From Microbacterium sp. (GTDB lineage: Bacteria > Actinomycetota > Actinomycetes > Actinomycetales > Microbacteriaceae), in contig JAITUD010000438.1 in NCBI GenBank assembly GCA_031286555.1, forward strand, positions 1 to 6,222: DNA of 6,222 nucleotides, given 5' to 3'. Shown here piece after piece: positions 1-4,807 of the stretch. Position numbers and translations under genes: made by a program. Within the stretch, counting starts at the first letter, position 1. Every line of letters begins with the position of its first letter. The notes beneath the pieces are model-generated. The model had not been told where the DNA came from and ran no database searches. It was given only the letters and a program-made list of their open reading frames with translations.

Positions 1-706
1 CGTGCACACCGGACAGCGTGCGGAAGGCGGCGACGATGAGCGTCGCGTTCAGCCCGAGCACGACGAGCAGCGAGAGCACGCGCACCGACCAGAACACGAC
101 GCCGGACTCCGCGGACAGGCCCAGCGCACCGGCGGTCCAGCGCACCGCGACGCTGCCGGCGAAGGTCAGGGCAGCCGCCGCGAGGAAGGTAGCGCCGATC
201 ACGACGGCCAGAAGCAGGTTGCGGGCGGCCGCCCGCAGCCACGGACCGTCGTCGGCAGCGGTGCCCGCCATGGTCCGGATGGCGGCACGCAGCGAGCCGA
301 TCCCACCCCACGCGGCGCCCACCAGCCCGATCGCCGAGAGGACTCCTGCGATGGTCAGACCCGCCGGAGCCCGGATGGCCGACGGATCGACGATGCCGCT
401 GCCGCCCTCCTTCGCGATGAGCCCCGGCAGTGCGGCATCCACCGCCGAGACGACGGCGTTCCAGGCGTCATCGTTCCCGGCGAGCCAGAGCGCCGCGACC
501 GAGAACCCCAGCAGCACGGCGGCGAACACGCTGAACAGGGCGCGGTAGGTCACCGCGTCGGCGAGCATCGGACCACGGCGCCCGAGGTGCAGCAGCACGG
601 CTCTGACCACGCGCAGTCGGAGCGCGCCGCGGATCAGCGCGCGCCGGAGTGCGGCCGGCCCGCCGTGGCCGGAAGTCGAGCTGCTCGAAGGCGATGCGTC
701 GTCCAT
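1..706 (-). CDS. YihY/virulence factor BrkB family membrane protein (partial, 3' end outside window)
   Basis: This is the N-terminal 235 codons of an integral membrane protein; the reading frame stays open to the left edge, so the C-terminus is missing. After a short Ser-rich, then basic cytoplasmic start, residues 43-62 carry the hallmark RRGPMLADAVTYRALFSVFA, which matches the conserved first-helix region of the YihY/BrkB family (related to YhjD). Hydrophobic segments lie at about 57-77, 117-136, 164-184 and 206-228. Family members usually have around six helices and 300-400 residues, so roughly 60 % is present. The molecular function of the family is not firmly established; the old names 'ribonuclease BN' and 'virulence factor' should not be taken literally. 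The ATG at 706 is preceded by AGGG (718-715 on the minus strand) at 8-nt spacing. An in-frame ATG at 724 would add six residues (MGRVAA) and cannot be excluded. The gene is divergent from lysA and has no evident metabolic link to it. Confidence 0.85.
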   Translation of the reverse strand, partial: MDDASPSSSSTSGHGGPAALRRALIRGALRLRVVRAVLLHLGRRGPMLADAVTYRALFSVFAAVLLGFSVAALWLAGNDDAWNAVVSAVDAALPGLIAKEGGSGIVDPSAIRAPAGLTIAGVLSAIGLVGAAWGGIGSLRAAIRTMAGTAADDGPWLRAAARNLLLAVVIGATFLAAAALTFAGSVAVRWTAGALGLSAESGVVFWSVRVLSLLVVLGLNATLIVAAFRTLSGVH

Positions 707-813
707 CGCCGCCACCCTACCCATCGTCCCGTCGCATCGTGAGGCCCTGACAGGAGCCGGCCGGACGGCCCCGGTGCAACGCCGCTTCATGAAGACGGGC
801 GGGGCCCGGGCAT

Positions 814-827
814 CCGATTAGAATCGG
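814..827. promoter_or_regulatory. Palindromic bidirectional -10 candidate between yihY-like gene and lysA
   Basis: CCGATTAGAATCGG is a perfect inverted repeat (6-bp arms, 2-bp centre) in the only AT-richer spot of the yihY-lysA intergenic region. On the plus strand it contains TAGAAT (819-824), five of six matches to the TATAAT consensus, which would place a lysA start site near 831 and leave a leader of about 45 nt. On the minus strand it contains TCTAAT (822-817), also five of six, giving a yihY leader of roughly 85-105 nt. No convincing -35 element is visible on either strand, which is common in actinobacterial promoters but weakens the call. It could instead be an operator for a dimeric regulator. 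The rest of 707-875 holds only GC-rich self-complementary stretches (for example 757-774 and 802-810). Confidence 0.4.
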
Positions 828-857
828 GGGAACCTCGCGGCGTGCGCTGTTCCCGCC

Positions 858-870
858 GGAGGATCCCTCC
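858..870 (+). promoter_or_regulatory. lysA ribosome-binding site within a small hairpin
   Basis: GGAGGA (858-863) is the only strong Shine-Dalgarno match upstream of lysA. It lies 12 nt before TTG 876 and 15 nt before GTG 879, a longer gap than usual. GGAGG (858-862) is exactly complementary to CCTCC (866-870) across a 3-nt ATC loop, so the mRNA could fold its own ribosome-binding site into a 5-bp all-GC-rich stem. The Shine-Dalgarno itself is clear; the regulatory meaning of the hairpin is inference. Confidence 0.55.
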
Positions 871-875
871 CACGA

Positions 876-2327
876 TTGGTGTCCTGCCCCGTGCACTCCG
901 CCCCCACCGCGCTCGCCCCCGACTGGCTGGCCGTGCCCGACGATCCCGATGATCTCGCGGCGGGGGTGTGGCCGGCATCCGCGCACCGCGACGCGGACGG
1001 AGCACTCGTGATCGGCGGCGTGCCCGTCGGCGACCTGGTGCGCGCCCACGGCACCCCCGTGCTCGTCCTGGACGAGGGCGAGGTGCGCCGACGCGCCGCG
1101 GCGCTGCGCGACGCCTTCGAGTCCGCGGCGGCGGCCCACGGCACGAGCGTGCGCATCTACTACGCGGGCAAGGCCTTCCTCTCCACGGCCGTCGCCCGAT
1201 GGATGGTCGAGGAGCGGCTGAACGTCGACGTGTGCACCGGAGGCGAGCTGCAGGTCGCCCTCGCAGCATCCGTCGACCCGTCTCATATCGGCTTCCACGG
1301 CAACAACAAGTCCGTCGCAGAGCTGGAGAGCGCGGTGGAGGCGGGCGTCGGCACGATCATCATCGACAGCGCGATCGAGATCGAGCGCCTCGCGGCGATC
1401 ACCGCGCGCACCGGCACCGTGCAGCGCGTGATGCTGCGGGTGAACAGCGGCGTGCACGCCGAGACGCATGACTTCCTCGCGACGGCCCACGAGGACCAGA
1501 AGTTCGGCACCCCGCTGGCGGATGCCGCAGACATGGTCGCCCGTGTCCGTGAGCTGCCGGGGCTGGAGTTCGTCGGTCTGCACTGCCACATCGGATCGCA
1601 GATCTTCGGCGTCGCCGGCTTCCGCGAATCCGCATCGCGTGTGCTGGACCTGCACGCCGAGCTGCTCGAGGGCGGCCCCGTCCCGCAGCTGAACCTCGGC
1701 GGCGGCTTCGGGATCGCGTACACCCGCGTCGACGACCCCGCGCCGGTGGCGGAGCTCGCCGAGGGCATCGTCGCCGCGGTCGCCGAGGGCTGCGCGGCGC
1801 GCGGCATCGAGATTCCGGTGCTGGCCTTCGAGCCCGGCCGGGCGATCATCGGCAACGCCGGCGTCACCCTCTACGAGATCGGCACGATCAAGGACGTCGT
1901 CCTCGAGAACGGCAGCCGTCGATACCTCAGCGTCGACGGGGGCATGAGTGACAACGCACGTCCTGCACTGTACGGCGCGCAGTTCTCGGCACGGCTCGCC
2001 TCCCGCGAGAGCGACGGCGAGGCCGTGCTGTCGCGCGTGGTCGGCAAGCACTGCGAGTCCGGTGACATCGTCGTGGATCACGAGTACCTGCCCGCCGACG
2101 CCGCGCCGGGCGACCTGCTCGCGGTGCCGGCGACAGGAGCATCCTGCGCACCGCTGTCGAGCAACTACAACCACGTCCCGCGCCCGCCGATCGTCGCCGT
2201 GCGCGACGGGGCGGCGCGGGTGATCGTGCGGGGCGAGACCATGACCGACCTGCTGTCCCGCGATCTCGGCATCGCGGAGCACGATTCCGATGCCCTGCAT
2301 CCGCAGACCTCCGAAGGAGAGAGATGA
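876..2327 (+). CDS. lysA: Diaminopimelate decarboxylase
   Basis: LysA catalyses the PLP-dependent decarboxylation of meso-diaminopimelate to L-lysine, the final step of lysine synthesis, in the cytoplasm. The 483-residue product is a fold-type III (alanine racemase-like) decarboxylase. The PLP Schiff-base lysine is K99 in YYAGKAF; HCHIGSQ lies at 236-242; the phosphate-binding glycine loop LNLGGGFG at 272-279; EPGRA at 319-323; the C-terminal active-site CESGD at 393-397; and the PLP-contacting tyrosine in NYNHVPRP at Y431. All key residues are present. It has about 45 residues before the barrel domain, making it longer than the E. coli enzyme (about 420) as is common in actinobacteria. The start is uncertain: TTG 876 (spacing 12 nt) is taken, but GTG 879 or GTG 891 are alternatives. 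The TGA stop overlaps the hom ATG by 4 bp, implying co-transcription and translational coupling. No lysine riboswitch is apparent in the short leader. Confidence 0.97.
   Translation: MVSCPVHSAPTALAPDWLAVPDDPDDLAAGVWPASAHRDADGALVIGGVPVGDLVRAHGTPVLVLDEGEVRRRAAALRDAFESAAAAHGTSVRIYYAGKAFLSTAVARWMVEERLNVDVCTGGELQVALAASVDPSHIGFHGNNKSVAELESAVEAGVGTIIIDSAIEIERLAAITARTGTVQRVMLRVNSGVHAETHDFLATAHEDQKFGTPLADAADMVARVRELPGLEFVGLHCHIGSQIFGVAGFRESASRVLDLHAELLEGGPVPQLNLGGGFGIAYTRVDDPAPVAELAEGIVAAVAEGCAARGIEIPVLAFEPGRAIIGNAGVTLYEIGTIKDVVLENGSRRYLSVDGGMSDNARPALYGAQFSARLASRESDGEAVLSRVVGKHCESGDIVVDHEYLPADAAPGDLLAVPATGASCAPLSSNYNHVPRPPIVAVRDGAARVIVRGETMTDLLSRDLGIAEHDSDALHPQTSEGER
2313..2320 (+). promoter_or_regulatory. 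hom ribosome-binding site inside the lysA 3' end
   Basis: GAAGGAGA lies within the last codons of lysA, with AAGGAG ending 4 nt before the hom ATG at 2324. This is a strong Shine-Dalgarno and fixes the hom start, giving the ATGA overlap with the lysA stop. Confidence 0.75.
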
Positions 2328-3637
2328 GCGAGTACCGACGACTTCGAGTGGCGCTGCTGGGCGCCGGAGCCGTGGGATCCCAGGTGGCCGGTCTGCTGCT
2401 GCGCCACGGCGACGAGCTCGCAGACCGCGCGGGTGCCGAGCTCGAGCTGGCGGGCATCGCCGTGCGCTCTCTCGACGCGCCCCGCGACGTCGACCTGCCG
2501 CGCGAGCTGTTCACCACCGACGCCGAGAGCCTCATCACCGGCGCCGACATCGTCGTCGAGCTGATCGGCGGCATCGACCCGGCGCGCGCGCACACCCTGC
2601 TCGCGCTCGGCTCCGGTGCCGACGTCGTGACGGCGAACAAGGCGCTGCTGGCCACGCACGGCCCCGAGATCTTCGAGGCCGCCGACCGCGTCGGAGCCTC
2701 GGTCTACTACGAGGCCGCCGCCGCCGGTGCCATCCCGATCATCCGCCCGCTCCGCGACTCGCTCGCCGGCGACCGGGTCGTGCGGATCATGGGCATCGTG
2801 AACGGCACGACGAACTACATCCTCGACCGGATGGACACCGAGGGCGCGGACTTCGCGGACGTGCTCGCCGACGCCCAGCGCCTGGGCTACGCCGAGGCCG
2901 ACCCGACCGCAGACGTCGAGGGCTACGACGCGGCGCAGAAGGCCGCGATCCTGGCATCCCTGGCCTTCCACACCGCGGTGCCACTCGAGACGGTGCACCG
3001 CGAGGGCATCACCGGCGTCACGGCGGACATGATCGAGGAGGCCCGCGACGCGGGCTTCGTGATCAAGCTGCTCGCCGTCTGCGAGCGCCTGGACGACGAG
3101 GGCGTCGAGTCGATCTCGGTGCGCGTCTACCCGGCTCTGGTGCCGCGCACGCACCCGCTCGCGTCGGTGCACGGCGCCAACAACGCGGTCTTCGTCGAGG
3201 CCGAGGCCGCCGGTCCGCTGATGTTCTACGGCGCCGGTGCAGGCGGCGTGCAGACCGCGTCGGCGGTGCTCGGCGACATCGTCTCGGCCGCACGCCGGCA
3301 CATCGCCGGCGGAACGGGAGTGGGGGAGTCCACCCGCGCGAACCTGCCGATCGTCCCGATCGGGCACGTCACCACGCGCTACCAGATCACCCTCGAGGTG
3401 TCGGATGCCCCCGGTGTGCTCGCCACGGTCGCCGGCCTGCTCAGCGAGGGCGGCGTCTCGGTCGCCACCGTGCTGCAGACGGTGGCCGAGCCGAACGGCG
3501 CCGAGGGCGGCACCGCCCGTCTCATCATCGGCACGCACCGGGCGGCGGATCAGTCCCTCAGCGCCACGGTGCAGAGCCTGGCCGCCAGCGACGTCGTCGA
3601 GCGCGTGGTGTCGGTGCTGCGCGTCGAGGGCGAGTGA
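2324..3637 (+). CDS. hom: Homoserine dehydrogenase with C-terminal ACT domain
   Basis: Hom reduces L-aspartate 4-semialdehyde to L-homoserine using NAD(P)H, the committed step toward threonine and methionine. The 437-residue protein has an N-terminal Rossmann domain with GAGAVG at 13-18, the active-site lysine region TANK ending at K106, the substrate-domain signature GIVNGTTNYIL from 157, and the catalytic motif GYAEADPTADVEGYDAAQKA, whose lysine is K206. A C-terminal ACT domain starts around 352 (RYQITLEVSDAPGVLATVAG) and ends near 430. Length and architecture match the monofunctional, threonine-inhibited enzyme of Corynebacterium (about 445 residues); there is no aspartokinase fusion. Feedback inhibition by threonine through the ACT domain is expected from the family, not shown here. 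It is the middle gene of the cluster: its ATG overlaps the lysA stop and its TGA overlaps the thrB GTG. No internal promoter is obvious. Confidence 0.97.
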   Translation: MSEYRRLRVALLGAGAVGSQVAGLLLRHGDELADRAGAELELAGIAVRSLDAPRDVDLPRELFTTDAESLITGADIVVELIGGIDPARAHTLLALGSGADVVTANKALLATHGPEIFEAADRVGASVYYEAAAAGAIPIIRPLRDSLAGDRVVRIMGIVNGTTNYILDRMDTEGADFADVLADAQRLGYAEADPTADVEGYDAAQKAAILASLAFHTAVPLETVHREGITGVTADMIEEARDAGFVIKLLAVCERLDDEGVESISVRVYPALVPRTHPLASVHGANNAVFVEAEAAGPLMFYGAGAGGVQTASAVLGDIVSAARRHIAGGTGVGESTRANLPIVPIGHVTTRYQITLEVSDAPGVLATVAGLLSEGGVSVATVLQTVAEPNGAEGGTARLIIGTHRAADQSLSATVQSLAASDVVERVVSVLRVEGE

Positions 3638-4629
3638 CCGTGGCCGTCACCCTCGTCCCCGCCGCCGAACCGGTGGATCTGCCCGGCGACGAACCCGTCG
3701 CGGGCGCGCTGCGCACCGTCGACGTCACCGTCCCCGCGACCAGTGCGAATCTCGGTCCCGGCTTCGACACGCTGGGCCTCGCGCTGAGCATCTACGACCA
3801 CCAGGTCGTGTCGACCTTCGCCGACGACCGTCTCGAGATCGAGGTGTCCGGCTCCGGCGCGGACGAGATCCCGACGGACGCCACGAACCTCGTCGTGCGC
3901 ACGATCGCTCATGTCTTCGCGGATGCCGGGCGCTCGATGCCGGGTCTGCGGATCGTCGCCGACAATGGCGTGCCGCACGGCCGCGGGCTCGGCTCCTCCG
4001 GGGCTGCGGTGACCGCGGGCATCCTGGCGGCGAAGGGGCTGCTCGCCGGGCACGTCGAGTTCGACGATCAGGCGCTGCTGCGGCTCGCGACCGAGATCGA
4101 GGGGCACCCCGACAACGTCGCCCCCGCACTGTTCGGCGGGCTGACGATCGCCTGGATCGGCGACCACGGCCCCGCGCACAAGAAACTGCTCGTGCACCGC
4201 GGCGTCGCGCCGCTGGTGTTCGTGCCCGGGTTCACGATGTCGACCTCGCTGGCGCGCTCGCTGCAGCCGCCGCAGGTGCCGCGCGAGGACGCCGTCTTCA
4301 ACGTGTCGCGCTCCGCTCTGCTGGTCGCGGCTCTCACTCAGAGCCCCGAGCTGCTGCTGGACGCGACCGCCGACCGCCTGCATCAGGACTACCGCGGGCC
4401 GGCGATGCCGGAGACCCTGCGGCTGGTGCAGTCGCTCCGACAGGCCGGCTTCGCCGCCGTCGTGTCGGGGGCCGGCCCCAGCGTGCTGGTGCTCGCCGAC
4501 GGCCCTGGCCACCGCCAGGACGCCGTCGAACTCGCGGATTCCGTCACGGACACCCCGTGGACCGCACACATGCTCGCAGTCGACGTGCGGGGTGGTACAG
4601 TAAGGAACCGAGCGGAGGGCTCCACGTAA
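3634..4629 (+). CDS. thrB: Homoserine kinase (GHMP kinase family)
   Basis: ThrB phosphorylates L-homoserine with ATP to O-phospho-L-homoserine, the substrate of threonine synthase. The 331-residue product shows the three GHMP-kinase motifs: VPATSANLGPGFDTLGLAL from residue 33, the ATP-binding glycine/serine loop PHGRGLGSSGAA at 114-125, and VVSGAGPSVLVL around 276-287. The ThrB signature EIEGHPDNVAPALFGGL begins at 154. All expected active-site motifs are intact. The GTG at 3634 overlaps the hom TGA (GTGA), with GAGGG (3626-3630) 3 nt upstream; GTG 3640 has a better 9-nt spacing to the same GAGGG, and GTG 3673 is another in-frame option, so the first residues are uncertain. The ~30 residues ahead of the first motif are somewhat longer than in many homologues. 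Threonine synthase does not follow; the next gene is rho. The last codons appear to contain a promoter for rho. Confidence 0.96.
   Translation: MTVAVTLVPAAEPVDLPGDEPVAGALRTVDVTVPATSANLGPGFDTLGLALSIYDHQVVSTFADDRLEIEVSGSGADEIPTDATNLVVRTIAHVFADAGRSMPGLRIVADNGVPHGRGLGSSGAAVTAGILAAKGLLAGHVEFDDQALLRLATEIEGHPDNVAPALFGGLTIAWIGDHGPAHKKLLVHRGVAPLVFVPGFTMSTSLARSLQPPQVPREDAVFNVSRSALLVAALTQSPELLLDATADRLHQDYRGPAMPETLRLVQSLRQAGFAAVVSGAGPSVLVLADGPGHRQDAVELADSVTDTPWTAHMLAVDVRGGTVRNRAEGST
4594..4602 (+). promoter_or_regulatory. Candidate rho promoter -10 element in the thrB 3' end
   Basis: The stretch GGTACAGTA contains TACAGT (4596-4601), which fits the TAnnnT pattern of sigma-A-type -10 elements and is an AT-richer interruption in very GC-rich coding sequence. 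Transcription would start near 4608, giving a rho leader of about 200 nt. No good -35 match is found 16-18 bp upstream, so the call rests on the -10 alone. Read-through from thrB may also feed rho, since no intrinsic terminator separates them. Confidence 0.4.
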
Positions 4630-4633
4630 CTTC

Positions 4634-4687
4634 GTGAATCTGGCCCCATCGCACTTCTGCGAGATCCGCACGTGTTCCCCGGTCTGA
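4634..4687 (+). CDS. Possible 17-codon leader peptide upstream of rho
   Basis: A GTG-started frame encodes MNLAPSHFCEIRTCSPV and ends in TGA at 4685-4687, one base before the first paired base of the 4688-4705 hairpin. A Shine-Dalgarno-like GGAGGG (4614-4619) is upstream, but at 14 nt from the GTG it is farther than ideal. The peptide has two cysteines and no homologue I recognise. E. coli rho is also preceded by a short leader ORF (rhoL), though there is no visible sequence relation. The ORF is short enough to occur by chance; the main argument for it is its placement in the leader and the abutment of stop codon and hairpin. Confidence 0.25.
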   Translation: MNLAPSHFCEIRTCSPV

Positions 4688-4705
4688 GAAGGAATCCGTT
4701 CCTTC
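4688..4705 (+). other. Perfect 7-bp hairpin with UCCG loop in the rho leader
   Basis: GAAGGAATCCGTTCCTTC pairs perfectly over 7 bp with a UCCG tetraloop, a member of the unusually stable UNCG loop class. A flanking CCGG (4679-4682) can pair with CCGG (4712-4715) to extend it past an internal loop. There is no downstream U-tract, so it is not an intrinsic terminator by sequence. It may be a pause, anti-terminator or mRNA-stability element. Confidence 0.55.
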
Positions 4706-4735
4706 GCGGTTCCGGCTGGCTGGCGCTCGTCGCCT

Positions 4736-4750
4736 GTGCGTGCAACGCAC
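4736..4750 (+). other. 6-bp hairpin in the rho leader
   Basis: GTGCGT and ACGCAC form a perfect 6-bp stem around a GCA loop, about 45 nt before the rho Shine-Dalgarno. A weaker hairpin (AGCAC/GTGCT, 4753-4768) follows immediately. Neither pairs with the rho ribosome-binding site. Confidence 0.4.
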
Positions 4751-4795
4751 CCAGCACTGCTGTGTGCTCAGGATTGCTCATACCCCACGACATAT

Positions 4796-4802
4796 GAGGG
4801 AG
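4796..4802 (+). promoter_or_regulatory. rho ribosome-binding site
   Basis: GAGGGAG ends 5 nt before the GTG at 4808. This good Shine-Dalgarno match supports GTG 4808 as the rho start, although the frame stays open upstream well into the leader without any recognisable Rho sequence. Confidence 0.7.
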
Positions 4803-4807
4803 TACTC

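Larger units (their letters stand above)
4630..4807 (+). promoter_or_regulatory. Structured 5' leader of rho
   Basis: This 178-nt gap between thrB and rho is full of short perfect inverted repeats: TCGCA/TGCGA (4649-4662, loop CTTC), GAAGGAA/TTCCTTC (4688-4705, loop TCCG), GGCG/CGCC (4722-4734), GTGCGT/ACGCAC (4736-4750, loop GCA) and AGCAC/GTGCT (4753-4768). None is followed by a T-run, so none looks like an intrinsic terminator. The first part (about 4640-4710) is mildly C-rich relative to G, which would suit Rho loading. E. coli rho is autoregulated through termination in its leader; similar control here is a reasonable inference but not shown. I recognise no described riboswitch class. 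Confidence 0.45.

Noticed and set aside
2..742. Plus-strand open frame opposite the YihY-family gene
   Set aside because: Its translation is low-complexity Arg/Gly/His/Asp/Glu-rich, whereas the minus strand encodes a protein with a clear family signature and membrane helices.
725..875. Lysine riboswitch or T-box upstream of lysA
   Set aside because: The likely leader is only about 45 nt and shows no multi-stem L-box or T-box-like conserved sequence.
717..2300. Long minus-strand open frame (527 codons) opposite lysA
   Set aside because: It is the antisense shadow of a well-supported lysA; such frames are common in very GC-rich genes where stops are rare. The translation is compositionally odd (His/Asp/Arg/Gly/Val-rich) with no recognisable motif.
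2165..3538. Long minus-strand open frame (457 codons) opposite hom
   Set aside because: Antisense shadow of hom with no recognisable domain and the same biased composition as the other shadows.
2290..3633. Upstream in-frame extension of thrB as a much larger fused protein
   Set aside because: The translated extension is Arg-rich out-of-frame reading of hom; genuine ThrB sequence begins only around 3634.
3550..4671. Minus-strand open frame (373 codons) opposite thrB and into the rho leader
   Set aside because: Antisense shadow of thrB; no motif, and its start region falls in the structured leader without a good ribosome-binding site.
4688..4705. Intrinsic terminator for the lysA-hom-thrB transcript
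   Set aside because: The stem is good but is followed by GCGGTTCCGG rather than a T-run, so it does not fit an intrinsic terminator.
4765..4780. Direct repeat TGCTCA with 10-bp spacing before rho
   Set aside because: Two copies of a 6-mer at one helical turn could be a regulator site, but with no further copies or symmetry chance is sufficient.
4736..4807. Upstream extension of rho, since its frame stays open into the leader
   Set aside because: The extra residues show no Rho homology and the clear Shine-Dalgarno at 4796-4802 points to GTG 4808.
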